The notes under the pieces: model-generated
What the model was told of the DNA's origin: nothing
Database searches by the model: none
The model's input: the letters and a program-made list of their open reading frames with translations, nothing else
Shown: positions 6,892-16,285 of the stretch, one piece after another
How the letters are laid out: the number at the start of each line of letters is the position of its first letter
How positions within the stretch are numbered: the first letter of the stretch is position 1
Position numbers and translations under genes: made by a program
From: Clostridia bacterium
GTDB lineage: Bacteria; Bacillota; Clostridia; Oscillospirales; Acutalibacteraceae
Assembly (NCBI GenBank): GCA_017397655.1
Contig: JAFQIG010000010.1
Coordinates: 1-64,000 of the forward strand
Direction of reading: 5' to 3'
DNA: 64,000 nt

Positions 6892-8061
6892 TTATTTTTT
6901 TAAGAGTTTTGACTTTTTTATATGTGAATACAGTTTTTCTGCGGTGATTCCGGCAGCGGTGAGTGCTGTTGCTGTGCCGAGAACGGCAAGGGTTATCTTG
7001 AAATTAGTATGCCAGCGATCCGTGAGCAGGTCATAGCCCTTAATTGAATTGCACTTTGTTCCGAAGAAATCACGGTAATAGTACATTTTGGTTGTAAGAT
7101 CGGCAGGGCGTGTTTCGTCAAGCTCAATAAGTCTTACGCCCTGATGCAGTCCGTCACCGTACATATGGAATCCGCTGCACTTTGTCTGACAAAGAAGAAT
7201 TCCTTCGACTTCGCCCTGAAAAGCATTAAGGTGATCGTGACCGAAAACTGCGGCTACAACGTCGCCCTTTGATTTCCAGCTGCGGAACTGACCGTTATTT
7301 CTTGCAGGAACACACGGACCTTCACCGAGATAGCCGTGGCAGTCAATGCCCTTGGTATAAAAATTTTTTGAGTACTTGCCGTTACCTCTGACTCTGTAAG
7401 GATTCAGGAAAGTTGTTTCTTTAAGAAGCAAATATTCTTCACATACGGGAATGTGTTGGAAAACTATTGACGGAACGACCTTGCCGCCGTTTGATGCTGT
7501 TAACTCGTCACAGGTGTTTTCGTACCAATCTATCTGATCGTTATCGACCCACGCATAACCACCGCTGCCGTCCTGTGCACTGCTGCCTGAATCTATAAGC
7601 CAGAGATTAAAGAGCATATTCTCGTTCTTTTTATCATAGATCGGAACATAGCAGTTGCCCACACCCGTAACGCCGGATGTATCGGTATTGATAAATCCCG
7701 GTATACGGCTGAAAAGTGAGAACAGATAACGCTTTGAATCGGTGCGCTCGCCGTCATGATTACCGAAAGTAATTCCGATCGGGATATTTCTGCTGTAAAA
7801 CGGTTCACAGATTCTGTCGATCTCGTGAAAAAGCTCATCTTCTGTAGCGGGACGGTTTTCCTCACGTATCCAATCGGAAACGATATCGCCCATAAAAATT
7901 GCAATATCGGGCTTCAGCATCTCAGCAGATTTGTTTAAAAGGTTAAGCATATCCTCTGTTTTTTCATTATAAGTAAACTTGTCGTGGCTGTCACCGATAG
8001 CAAGAATACGGAACTTGCCGTTACGGTTAAAACGGAAATCCATTGAAGCTCTGCTTTTCAT
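6892..8061 (-). CDS. Calcineurin-like metallophosphoesterase with C-terminal membrane helix
   Basis: The 389-residue protein shows the complete metallophosphoesterase motif set: GDSHD near residue 22, GDIVSDW near 58, GNHDGE near 101, and FGHDH near 277. These residues hold the two-metal centre. The last 40 residues contain a hydrophobic helix (LAVLGTATALTAAGITA) followed by a lysine-rich tail, so it is probably tail-anchored with the enzyme on one face of the membrane; no signal peptide is present. The ATG follows AAAGGAA. It is transcribed away from the flippase gene across a 72-base gap. Substrate unknown; purple-acid-phosphatase-like proteins are the nearest familiar relatives. Confidence 0.85.
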   Translation of the reverse strand: MKSRASMDFRFNRNGKFRILAIGDSHDKFTYNEKTEDMLNLLNKSAEMLKPDIAIFMGDIVSDWIREENRPATEDELFHEIDRICEPFYSRNIPIGITFGNHDGERTDSKRYLFSLFSRIPGFINTDTSGVTGVGNCYVPIYDKKNENMLFNLWLIDSGSSAQDGSGGYAWVDNDQIDWYENTCDELTASNGGKVVPSIVFQHIPVCEEYLLLKETTFLNPYRVRGNGKYSKNFYTKGIDCHGYLGEGPCVPARNNGQFRSWKSKGDVVAAVFGHDHLNAFQGEVEGILLCQTKCSGFHMYGDGLHQGVRLIELDETRPADLTTKMYYYRDFFGTKCNSIKGYDLLTDRWHTNFKITLAVLGTATALTAAGITAEKLYSHIKKSKLLKK

Positions 8062-8133
8062 ATATTCACGTTCCTTTCGGGAAATGGAATTAACTCTTTT
8101 TGTTTTTCATATAAATCACCGAGGGGTGAGAAT

Positions 8134-9687
8134 ATGAAAAATGCCGGAAAAATTATGATAAATACGCTTTTACTGACAGGAGCATCATTCCTGATGCAAA
8201 CGGTAGGCGTATCGTTCAACGTATGGTTGACCGCACGAATGGGATCTGTCGGAATCGGATTGTTTCAGCTCATTATGACAGTATACAATCTTGCGGTAAC
8301 GCTTGGATGCGGTGGTGTACGTCTTGCTGCGACGAGACTTACCGTTGAGAGCGAAGCAAGAGGGGAATCCGTCAGAAAAACTGTTGTGACCTGCATAAAA
8401 TACGCATTTGTTACGGGAACTCTGATTGCGTTTGCATTGATATCACTTTCGGACATAGCCGCAAAATACTGGTTATCGGATATGCGGTCTGCTGCGCCTT
8501 TGAGAATTCTTGCGCTGTCGCTTCCGTTTGTCTCTATGTCATCGGCGCTTAACGGCTACTTCACGGCAGTTAAAAAGGTTTTTCGGTACTCTGCTGTCAG
8601 AATAGCCGAACAAGGAGTGAAAATCGCAATCGTAATGTTCCTGATGTCAAGACTGTTGCCGTACGGTATCGAATACGGAAGCATTGCGATAATCATTGGA
8701 ATATTGCTGTCCGAAGCCTTTTCTTTTACGCTTCTTATCATATTATACAACACCGAAAAGAAAAAGTACAGAGAAAAAGCGCAAAATTCGGGATTAAAAA
8801 GAATTTTGCACATAGCGGTACCTGATGTATCGGGGGCAGGGGCAAGGTCTGTCTTGTTGACGATAGAGCATCTGCTCATACCGAAAGGCTTTGAGAAATC
8901 GGGATCATCCGCATCACAGGCACTTTCTGTTTACGGTAACATTCACGGAATGGTATTTCCGCTGATACTGTATCCGTCTGCGATTTTATCGTCCTTGTCA
9001 AGTCTGCTGATTCCCGAAATCGCTTCGCACCGTGAAAACCGTCGGGATTCACGCATTACATACATAATCGCCAGAGTTATGAAAATAACGCTGATATTCT
9101 CAATCGGTACGGCAGGAATTTTTTATATATTTGCTGACGGACTGTCTTATGTAATCTACAATTCTTACGAATGTGCGGATTATATCCGTATGCTGTCGGT
9201 GTTGATTCCCGTTATGTATTGTGATATGACGGTTGACGGAATTCTTAAAGGAATGGATCAGCAGATGTATTCGATGTGGTACAACATTATTGATTCTGCT
9301 CTTTGTGTAGTGCTTGTTGCCGTGCTGTTGCCGAAATTTGCGGTTAAAGGCTATATCTTTATTCTTTTTGCAAGTGAGATAATTAATTTTTTCCTCAGCA
9401 TACAAAGATTGATGAAAGTGTGCGAGGTTGATGTCAGACCGGTTAAAGAAATTTTTGTTCCGATATGCTGTATTATCTGCTCATCGTGCAGCGTTTCGCT
9501 TCTTTGCACATTGACGGGATTCACCGCAATATATACAGAGCTCACGCTTGCCGTTGCAATAGTAATGACGGCTATGGTGTATGTGCTGTTTCTGTACGGA
9601 TTTTCGACTCTCACACGTGAAGATATTACATGGTTTTCTGAAGCTTCGGGCATACATCATCTTAAAAACAGATGCGTCAACGCTTGA
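8134..9687 (+). CDS. SpoVB/MurJ-like oligosaccharide flippase (MOP superfamily)
   Basis: The 517-residue polytopic membrane protein has about 14 hydrophobic helices and the MOP-family start (INTLLLTGASFLMQTVGVSF, then GIGLFQLIMTVYNLAVTLG). The length and the QLI-YNLA region match the stage V sporulation protein B / polysaccharide export branch. Such proteins flip lipid-linked oligosaccharides or peptidoglycan precursors. RBS GAGGGGTGAG precedes the ATG. The next gene, a sugar aminotransferase, begins 61 bases later behind its own promoter, whose -35 box overlaps this stop codon. A role in spore cortex or in surface glycan export are both possible. Confidence 0.85.
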   Translation: MKNAGKIMINTLLLTGASFLMQTVGVSFNVWLTARMGSVGIGLFQLIMTVYNLAVTLGCGGVRLAATRLTVESEARGESVRKTVVTCIKYAFVTGTLIAFALISLSDIAAKYWLSDMRSAAPLRILALSLPFVSMSSALNGYFTAVKKVFRYSAVRIAEQGVKIAIVMFLMSRLLPYGIEYGSIAIIIGILLSEAFSFTLLIILYNTEKKKYREKAQNSGLKRILHIAVPDVSGAGARSVLLTIEHLLIPKGFEKSGSSASQALSVYGNIHGMVFPLILYPSAILSSLSSLLIPEIASHRENRRDSRITYIIARVMKITLIFSIGTAGIFYIFADGLSYVIYNSYECADYIRMLSVLIPVMYCDMTVDGILKGMDQQMYSMWYNIIDSALCVVLVAVLLPKFAVKGYIFILFASEIINFFLSIQRLMKVCEVDVRPVKEIFVPICCIICSSCSVSLLCTLTGFTAIYTELTLAVAIVMTAMVYVLFLYGFSTLTREDITWFSEASGIHHLKNRCVNA

Positions 9688-9712
9688 CAAAACAGCGTTT
9701 CAGATTTAAAAT
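9684..9712 (+). promoter_or_regulatory. Promoter of the aminotransferase / sugar transferase genes
   Basis: TTGACA (9684-9689) overlaps the stop codon of the flippase gene; a 17-base spacer leads to TAAAAT (9707-9712). Confidence 0.7.
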
Positions 9713-9748
9713 ATAACTTGTATAATTATGTGCAAGGATGTGGTACGT

Positions 9749-10888
9749 ATGGCTAAAATCTTTTTAAGTCCTCCGTATTTAAGCGGTTCCGAAAGAAAAT
9801 ATGTGCAAGAAGCTTTTGACACTAATTGGATTGCTCCTTTGGGACCGAATGTCACAGGCTTTGAAAAAGAAATGGGCGAATATTTCGGTTCACCGTATCC
9901 GCTTGCATTATCATCGGGAACGGCGGCTATCCATCTCTCCTTAAAGTATCTCGGAGTAAAAGAGGGTGACATTGTTTTTTGTTCATCGTTCACCTTCAGC
10001 GGAAGCTGTAATGCCGTTCTTTATGAAAAGGCGATTCCCGTGTTTATTGATTCCGAACCCGAATCCGCCAATATGTCTCCCGATGCACTTCGCCGTGCAT
10101 TCCGCTATTATGATGAAAAAGGGATAAGACCTGCTGCGGTTATCGTTGTTGACCTTTACGGAAGAAGCGCAAAGTGGGATGAGATAACGGCTATATGTAA
10201 AGAGTATGATACTCCGATTTTAGAGGATGCCGCCGAGGCTCTCGGTTCACGGTATAAGGGTGAGTTCTGCGGCAATTTCGGTGAGCTTGGAATCTTTTCG
10301 TTTAACGGAAACAAGATCATAACGACATCGGGCGGCGGTATGGTTCTTTGCAAAACGGAAGAACAGTATAAAAAGATGCTCTTCTGGGCGACACAATCAA
10401 AGGAGCCTTGCCTGCATTACGAGCATAAAGAGGTCGGATATAACTACCGTCTTTCAAATATCTGCGCAGGTATCGGACGTGGTCAGCTGGAGATTCTTGA
10501 TAAAAAGCTCGCAATGCGTGCACGCATTGCGGATTATTACAGAAAAGCGTTCAAGGATACACCCGTAAGCTTTTTCCCTGATTTTTCGGATTGCAAGTCC
10601 AATAACTGGATCACACCTGTTCTGATTGATCCCGAATACATAAAAACGAATACAGAAGACATCTGTATCGAAATGAATAACCGTGGCATCGAGTGCCGTC
10701 CCACGTGGAAGCCGATGCATTGTCAGCCGATATTCGAGGGATGCAATTCGTTTGCCCACTATGAAAACGGAAAATATCATTGCGAAGAGCTTTATGAAAG
10801 AGGCGTTTGTCTCCCCGGAGGAGATGCGCTTACCGATGAACAGCTGGATTTTATTGTTCACAATCTGCTTGATATAATTGGTTTATGA
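9749..10888 (+). CDS. DegT/DnrJ/EryC1/StrS-family sugar aminotransferase
   Basis: The 379-residue PLP enzyme has the family opening (FLSPPYLSGSERKYVQEAF), LALSSGTAAIHLSL near residue 52, EDAAEALGS with the cofactor-contacting Asp, and the Schiff-base lysine in FNGNKIITTSGGG at K189. These enzymes aminate 4-keto or 3-keto nucleotide sugars for surface glycans. The ATG at 9749 follows AAGGATG; an in-frame ATG 21 bases earlier has no site. The next gene, 17 bases downstream, is a PglC-like transferase, matching the PglE-PglC pairing of bacillosamine-type pathways. No UDP-sugar dehydratase lies next to it; rfbB at 18.7 kb could supply a keto sugar. Confidence 0.9.
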   Translation: MAKIFLSPPYLSGSERKYVQEAFDTNWIAPLGPNVTGFEKEMGEYFGSPYPLALSSGTAAIHLSLKYLGVKEGDIVFCSSFTFSGSCNAVLYEKAIPVFIDSEPESANMSPDALRRAFRYYDEKGIRPAAVIVVDLYGRSAKWDEITAICKEYDTPILEDAAEALGSRYKGEFCGNFGELGIFSFNGNKIITTSGGGMVLCKTEEQYKKMLFWATQSKEPCLHYEHKEVGYNYRLSNICAGIGRGQLEILDKKLAMRARIADYYRKAFKDTPVSFFPDFSDCKSNNWITPVLIDPEYIKTNTEDICIEMNNRGIECRPTWKPMHCQPIFEGCNSFAHYENGKYHCEELYERGVCLPGGDALTDEQLDFIVHNLLDIIGL

Positions 10889-10905
10889 TTTAAGGGGTTG
10901 CTTTT

Positions 10906-11538
10906 GTGAAAAAGGGCATTTATGCGAGCTTTTTTAAGCGCTTTTTTGATATTATCATATCTTTGGCAGTATTGATATTGCTTTCTCCGGTGTTTATTGT
11001 TATTGCAATAGCTGTCAGAATCCGTCACGGCTCGCCCGTACTGTTTTGTCAGGAAAGACCGGGCAAGGACGGCAAGATATTTAAGATGTATAAGTTCAGA
11101 ACGATGACAAACGAACGTGACGAAAACGGCAATCTTTTGCCCGATGAGAAGCGGCTTACGAAGTTCGGACAAGCTCTTCGCAGTACAAGCCTTGATGAGC
11201 TGCCTGAATTCTTTAACGTGCTTAAAGGCGATATGAGCTTTATAGGACCGAGACCTTTGCTTGTCAGTTATCTTCCGCTGTATTCCGAGCGTCAGAAGAA
11301 GCGTCACGATGTCAGACCCGGTATAACGGGACTTGCTCAGTCCAGCGGCAGAAACCTCCTTGCGTGGGAGGATCGATTTGAAAAAGATGTCGAATATGTT
11401 GAAAATCTTTCATTCTCAATGGATATAAAGATTGTTTTCTCAACCATTTCGGGAATCATCAAAAAGGAAGGCATCACTTCCGAAAATTCGGTTACGATGG
11501 AGCCGTTTCTCGGTAACAAAACAGTAAGTTCTAAATAG
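10906..11538 (+). CDS. Monotopic phosphoglycosyl transferase (PglC-like initiating sugar transferase)
   Basis: The 210-residue protein has an N-terminal reentrant hydrophobic helix (FFDIIISLAVLILLSPVFIV), then ERPGKDGKIFKMYKFRTM, STSLDELPEFFNVLKGDMSF with the catalytic Asp-Glu pair in LDELP, and GPRPLL...RPGITGLAQ. All are hallmarks of the bacterial sugar transferase family that moves a phosphosugar to undecaprenyl phosphate and starts a glycan. The GTG at 10906 follows AAGGGGTTGC. The short length fits the PglC type without extra membrane domains. With the upstream aminotransferase it likely builds an amino-sugar-headed surface glycan. Confidence 0.92.
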   Translation: MKKGIYASFFKRFFDIIISLAVLILLSPVFIVIAIAVRIRHGSPVLFCQERPGKDGKIFKMYKFRTMTNERDENGNLLPDEKRLTKFGQALRSTSLDELPEFFNVLKGDMSFIGPRPLLVSYLPLYSERQKKRHDVRPGITGLAQSSGRNLLAWEDRFEKDVEYVENLSFSMDIKIVFSTISGIIKKEGITSENSVTMEPFLGNKTVSSK

Positions 11539-11551
11539 TCGGAGGAAATTT

Positions 11552-12031
11552 ATGAAAGCACTTGTTTGCAGAGCTTCTGCCGTTATTGTTTGTCTTATAT
11601 TGATTTTTACATATTTCACAACAGCTTTTGCGGCAGAGAACGAGACGAAATTTGTATCGGAGCCGGGATCTGTGCTTGTCGGAGTTGTTACAAAAGGTGT
11701 CGGTAAGGTTACGGGCGGAGGGATTTTTCAAAAGGGTGACACTGTCACGCTGACCGCAGAAACCGACGGTACGCACGACTTCAAGGCGTGGTTCGATTCT
11801 GAAGGTGAGATTTTGTCGGCAGAGCTGACGCTTACCTTTACGGCGGAGGAAAACTGTTTTATCACAGCCGAGTTTGACGGACCGACTCCCGAAGAAAAGG
11901 AAGCGAATAAAGACGATGCCGTCAATGAACACGAAGTGGCAAGACAGGCGGTCTGGATTGCATCAATAGTTGCGGTTGCCGCCGTGGTTGTCTTCCTCGT
12001 CATAATCGTGGAAAAAAAGAGAAGTAAATAA
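11552..12031 (+). CDS. Small surface protein with InlB-type repeat and C-terminal anchor
   Basis: The 159-residue product has a signal peptide (ending near TTAFAAEN), one repeat domain at about residues 38-108 with the pattern GGGIFQKGDTVTLTAE ... FKAWFDSEGEILS ... FTAEENCFITAEF, typical of the divergent InlB B-repeat fold, then a charged linker and a C-terminal membrane helix (WIASIVAVAAVVVFLVIIV) with a basic tail. RBS GGAGGAAA. It lies 13 bases after the sugar transferase gene in the same operon and ends at a strong terminator. Probably displayed on the outer face; binding partner unknown. Confidence 0.75.
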   Translation: MKALVCRASAVIVCLILIFTYFTTAFAAENETKFVSEPGSVLVGVVTKGVGKVTGGGIFQKGDTVTLTAETDGTHDFKAWFDSEGEILSAELTLTFTAEENCFITAEFDGPTPEEKEANKDDAVNEHEVARQAVWIASIVAVAAVVVFLVIIVEKKRSK

Positions 12032-12049
12032 TATGAGTTACAAAAGTTT

Positions 12050-12087
12050 CTCGGGTGTTATCTTGATTTATCAAGATAACACCCGAG
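12050..12087. terminator. Bidirectional terminator between convergent genes
   Basis: Perfect 17-base stem (12050-12066 with 12071-12087) around a TTTA loop, between converging genes. T-rich sequence flanks it only weakly, but the stem is very stable. Confidence 0.8.
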
Positions 12088-12105
12088 AGTTTATTGGTAT
12101 TGAGT

Positions 12106-13530
12106 TTAATCGGGAATTTCAAGAATGAAGTCGCCGTCGTGGTTGATTCTGACCACGATGTTTTTTATATATTTTTCAAACAGCATATCTTCCTCTGCTT
12201 TTGAGACGGTTGTTCTGCAGGCAAAGAGTACGGAGGACAAAAGCTCCTTTGCGTTGCCGAGGGTGAAGCGTTCCTTCAGCTTCTTTTCAAGCTCCGACTT
12301 GAAAACGAGATTGAAGAATCTGTCATCATCGGGAGTTATGAATTTGTCGAGATAGCAGTAAAAGACATCCTTATCCCACAAAAGGCTCTTGAACTCAAAT
12401 CCGCACTTCTCACTCTCAACCATTACGAGATATCTGACATCATCCGAGGCATCAATAACCGACCAGAAGTCGGAATCGCTGGAAACGAGTATAACCGAGT
12501 CAACATCCTCTTTATAAATTGCTTTTGAAATACCGAAAACGAGGCGGTGATCGACAAGTGACTTGCTTTCGGTTACACGGTCAACGGGGATTGCCTCAAC
12601 CTCAATGCCGTATGTAAAATGCTTCAGCATTGTCCAAGCTTTCGTAGTGTGTTCGCTGTCATAATACACAACGATTTTATTAATTTTTTCTATTTCGTGA
12701 TCCTTAAGGCTTTCTATAGCGGAAGCAAATCTGTACGGATCGGCGTTTTCGCCGTCGATAAAAACCTGAATCTTTGATGCTCTGTTAATAAATTCGTTTA
12801 TGTTGTTTTTGACATTGTCGCTTGCATCGCAGACACGGTCGGTATCGTTAAAGGTTTCATTGCCGTTACGGTAAATAACACTTAAAAGATCAAAGTCGGT
12901 GGAAAGAATATATCCGCAATCGAACGGTTCGCGCCAGTAAAAATATCGCTGGAACGGATACAGACTTTGATTTGACTGAAACTTTTTTGACTCCTCCTCA
13001 ATATTTGACGGCATACAGAACATTGTTCTGATATGTTTGAATCGAACCCATTCGGGGAAGAGAGATTCTGTTTTGTCAATACGTTTAACGATTTCTGTAT
13101 TGATTCTTTTGAGATATTCGTTGATATCGGTTTTGCCTGTAATGATCGAAATTGACATTTTGTTGATAACCTTAAAATCGTCCTTAAAAAGCTCCATTTT
13201 GTCAAGCGGTGTAAAGCTTGCACTAAGGTTTCGCAGGCTGCGACTGACATCTTTGAAGTGCAGCATAAGATTGGAACGGATGTTGTTAAGGTGTCTTATG
13301 GCGACGGCATCCTCATTTTTTAAAACAGCTTCTTTAACAGGAGTAAACTCATCGGGAAATTCAAGGCGTCTTACAAGCTGTTCTTCGTGAACACCCAGCA
13401 AAAAGCCTATAGTCAGAGCGATGTTTTTGGAGTATTTACGTAATGCTGATTTGTCGGATATTTCCGGTAAATCAAAGCTTTCTTCTTCAATAAAATCTTT
13501 TAAATCTTCCAGACTCATACCTTTTGCCAT
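12106..13530 (-). CDS. NYN-domain (PIN-like) protein, putative ribonuclease
   Basis: The 474-residue protein has a helical N-terminal region (1-235) and an NYN domain at about residues 245-375: IQVFIDGENADPYRFASAIE carries the first Asp, YDSEHTTKAWTML follows, and VSSDSDFWSVI carries the late acidic pair. These acidic residues form the metal site of PIN-like nucleases. A further 100-residue helical tail follows. The ATG is preceded by AAAGGAG. It is a single gene facing the InlB-like gene. An RNA-processing or RNA-silencing role is family knowledge; the target is unknown. Confidence 0.8.
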   Translation of the reverse strand: MAKGMSLEDLKDFIEEESFDLPEISDKSALRKYSKNIALTIGFLLGVHEEQLVRRLEFPDEFTPVKEAVLKNEDAVAIRHLNNIRSNLMLHFKDVSRSLRNLSASFTPLDKMELFKDDFKVINKMSISIITGKTDINEYLKRINTEIVKRIDKTESLFPEWVRFKHIRTMFCMPSNIEEESKKFQSNQSLYPFQRYFYWREPFDCGYILSTDFDLLSVIYRNGNETFNDTDRVCDASDNVKNNINEFINRASKIQVFIDGENADPYRFASAIESLKDHEIEKINKIVVYYDSEHTTKAWTMLKHFTYGIEVEAIPVDRVTESKSLVDHRLVFGISKAIYKEDVDSVILVSSDSDFWSVIDASDDVRYLVMVESEKCGFEFKSLLWDKDVFYCYLDKFITPDDDRFFNLVFKSELEKKLKERFTLGNAKELLSSVLFACRTTVSKAEEDMLFEKYIKNIVVRINHDGDFILEIPD

Positions 13531-13610
13531 AGGGATGCTCCTTTCAAATTGTTCTGTAAGTTGATTATAAACATTAAGGTGTACGATAAAACTCTCTATA
13601 TAATTATTTC

Positions 13611-13639
13611 TTGCTTCTTTTTTTAATTGATGTTATTAT
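13611..13639 (+). promoter_or_regulatory. Candidate sigma-A promoter
   Basis: TTGCTT (13611-13616), 17-base spacer, TATTAT (13634-13639), 35 bases before the glycosidase gene. Confidence 0.5.
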
Positions 13640-13673
13640 TTAGTCGGAATCTTGAAACAAAAGAGGGATTATA

Positions 13674-16229
13674 ATGAATAAAGCGTTGAAAGACTGTCTT
13701 GAAAACAGACAAAACAGAGATAACATCTTTCCTTTTTTATGGATGAGAGAGGAAGCGAAAGAAGAGCTTAAGGAAGAAATAGATGCCCTTTATGATGACG
13801 GATGCCGTGAATTCTGCTGTGAGAGCAGACCTTACGAGCATTTTTGCGGTGACAGATGGTGGGACGATTTCGGATACATTCTGGAATATGCAAAGCAAAA
13901 AGGCATGAGAGTATGGCTTCTTGACGACAAGCATTTCCCGACAGGCTATGCCAACGGATATGTGGAGGCGAATCCTGAGCTTCGACCGAAAACGCTTCGT
14001 TACGAATACAGGGATTTTTGCGGTCCGTGCGAGTATTCGTCACTTCTTGTGCCTGAGCTGGAGGAGGAAGACGAAGAGAAGGTTATTTGTGTATCTGCGT
14101 GGAAAAAAGGTAACGGTTTCTTTTCGCTGAAGGGAAAGCCGATAGATCTTACCGATAAGGTTCACGACGGTATAGTCGATTGGGCTGTTCCGGAAGGTTT
14201 TTACAGAGTTTATTATATTATCGAAAGCAAACGATCGCTCAAAAACAGAAAAGGATATATTGATATGCTGAGCGAGGAATCGTGTAACGCAATGCTGAAA
14301 GCTGTTTACGAGCCTCATTATGAGCATTTCAAAGAATACTTCGGCAACACGTTCCGAGGATTCTTCTCGGATGAGCCGTCGTTCCAGAATGCATCGGGAA
14401 GCTATCTTCATATGGTAGGATCCGATGGAATAGTTATGCCCTACAGATCGGATCTTCCGTCGATTATCGGCGAAACGCTCGGTATGAGCAGCAGAGAGGT
14501 ATTGTTGTATCTCGGCACATTATGGCACGATTTTCCCGGTATGGGCAAGGCGGTCAGATGTGAATATATGGAAGCTGTAACCCGTCTTTACCGCGACAAT
14601 TTTTCACGTATGCTCGGCGATTGGTGCAGAGAGAGAAATGTTCTGTACATAGGTCACGTTATCGAGGATATGGATGCACATCAGCGTCTCGGCTTTGGCG
14701 GAGGTCACTTTTTCAGAGCGTTGCAGGGACAGGATATGTCGGGAATTGATATTGTTCTGAAGCAGCTTATGCCGTACAACCTTGATACACCTCACTCAGC
14801 GCCCATATGCGGACACAGAGCGGATCCCGCATTCTTCCAGCATACTTTGCCGAAGCTCGGGGCGTCAGGTGCACATATAAGACCTGAAACGAATAACAAG
14901 GCAATGTGCGAGGTTTTCGGAGCATTCGGTTGGGCAGAGGGCGTAGGATATATGAAGTATATAGCCGACCTTATGCTGTCAAGCGGAATCAATCAGTTTG
15001 TTCCGCACGCATACAGTATTCCGTACCCCGATCCTTCATGCCCGCCGTATTTCCATTCTAAGGGTATGAATCCGCAAGAAAAGGCATTCGGGTTACTTAT
15101 TGAATATATGCAAAAAACGGCGCATATTCTGTCGCAAGGTATCCATAAGGCTGATGTTGCGGTATTCTATAACGCACAGGCAGAGTGGACGGGCGGAAAA
15201 CACAATACACAGTCGAATGTATGTCAGGCGCTTCGGTTCGGTCATATCGACTTTGACATTGTTCCGGAGGACGTGCTGAAGGTATCTGAGGTGAATAACG
15301 GCAGACTTTGTATAAATAAAGAGACCTACGGGGCTTTGGTAGTGCCGTACAGCGAGATTCTGCCTGATGATATACAGGAAATGCTTTTGTCGATTGAGCG
15401 AAAAGGTCTTGCGGTTATATATGAAAACAGGCTGCCGAAAAAGAGTGTTACGGGAAAGGCGTTTGACAGCATATCAAAGAGCGTTCCGACAGAATTGTTG
15501 GCGCAGTATCTTCGTGATATCGGATGCTGTCACGTTCTGGCTGATGACAACTGCCGAGGACTTCGCATCTACAGAACGGATACCGAGGACGGTACGGTTT
15601 ACAGTATATTCAATGAAGACAAGACTACGGTAGACAGCTATGTTTATTTTGAAAATGTCGTTACTCCCGTATTTTATGACGTATGGAATAATGAAATCAG
15701 CAAGCCGCAGAAACAGGACGGCAGGGTCAGAATAAAGCTGTATCCGGGTCAGGCGGTTATAATGCTGTGCAACGAATCGGACGATGTTCCGCCGTTCTGT
15801 TATGACAGCGAATGTGACAGACAGATCGTTCCCGTATGGGACATCAGTCTTAAGGCTGCCGATGCGGAGGATTTCACATTCTGTACCAAAACGGAAAAGC
15901 CGATTCGATTCAATACATATGACAGAGAGTCATATTTCTGCGGTACGATCAGATACACGGCAGAAGTGAAGCTGAACGGAGATGAGGAGTATATCGATTT
16001 CGGTACGGTAGGCGAGATTGCGCATCTTTATATTAACGGCAAGGACATCGGTACAACAGTTGCACCGCCGTACAGATTCAGAATATCCGATGCGGTGAAG
16101 CACGGCATCAACGAAATCAGACTGGATGTTATCAATAATCCGACCTACAGAGAAAGGTATGTTGACTGGTTTTCGTCATACACCCCTCTTCCTCCGTCAG
16201 GATTGTTGGGTCCCGTAAAAATAAAATAA
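13674..16229 (+). CDS. Glycoside hydrolase, GH106-like (candidate alpha-L-rhamnosidase)
   Basis: The 851-residue cytoplasmic protein (no signal peptide) has an N-terminal TIM-barrel-like catalytic region with FRGFFSDEPSF near residue 228 and EVFGAFGWAEG near 418, both with candidate catalytic glutamates or aspartates, and a C-terminal jelly-roll domain (IDFGTVGEIAHLYINGKDIG near 785) of the kind that ends GH2/GH106 enzymes. The overall plan matches GH106-like proteins, which remove alpha-rhamnose, though the family call is by architecture and motif only. RBS AAAGAGGG. A GH78 rhamnosidase at 54 kb and UxuB-type genes at 25-27 kb fit plant-polysaccharide use. Confidence 0.65.
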   Translation: MNKALKDCLENRQNRDNIFPFLWMREEAKEELKEEIDALYDDGCREFCCESRPYEHFCGDRWWDDFGYILEYAKQKGMRVWLLDDKHFPTGYANGYVEANPELRPKTLRYEYRDFCGPCEYSSLLVPELEEEDEEKVICVSAWKKGNGFFSLKGKPIDLTDKVHDGIVDWAVPEGFYRVYYIIESKRSLKNRKGYIDMLSEESCNAMLKAVYEPHYEHFKEYFGNTFRGFFSDEPSFQNASGSYLHMVGSDGIVMPYRSDLPSIIGETLGMSSREVLLYLGTLWHDFPGMGKAVRCEYMEAVTRLYRDNFSRMLGDWCRERNVLYIGHVIEDMDAHQRLGFGGGHFFRALQGQDMSGIDIVLKQLMPYNLDTPHSAPICGHRADPAFFQHTLPKLGASGAHIRPETNNKAMCEVFGAFGWAEGVGYMKYIADLMLSSGINQFVPHAYSIPYPDPSCPPYFHSKGMNPQEKAFGLLIEYMQKTAHILSQGIHKADVAVFYNAQAEWTGGKHNTQSNVCQALRFGHIDFDIVPEDVLKVSEVNNGRLCINKETYGALVVPYSEILPDDIQEMLLSIERKGLAVIYENRLPKKSVTGKAFDSISKSVPTELLAQYLRDIGCCHVLADDNCRGLRIYRTDTEDGTVYSIFNEDKTTVDSYVYFENVVTPVFYDVWNNEISKPQKQDGRVRIKLYPGQAVIMLCNESDDVPPFCYDSECDRQIVPVWDISLKAADAEDFTFCTKTEKPIRFNTYDRESYFCGTIRYTAEVKLNGDEEYIDFGTVGEIAHLYINGKDIGTTVAPPYRFRISDAVKHGINEIRLDVINNPTYRERYVDWFSSYTPLPPSGLLGPVKIK

Positions 16230-16235
16230 AGCAAC

Positions 16236-16269
16236 GCCCGAAAGTGATGTATGTAAGTCTCTTTCGGGC
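16236..16269. terminator. Bidirectional terminator between convergent genes
   Basis: GCCCGAAAG (16236-16244) pairs with CTTTCGGGC (16261-16269). On the minus strand it is followed by a T-rich tract (TTTATTTTATTTTT). Confidence 0.7.
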
Positions 16270-16285
16270 ATAGATTTATATTGAA

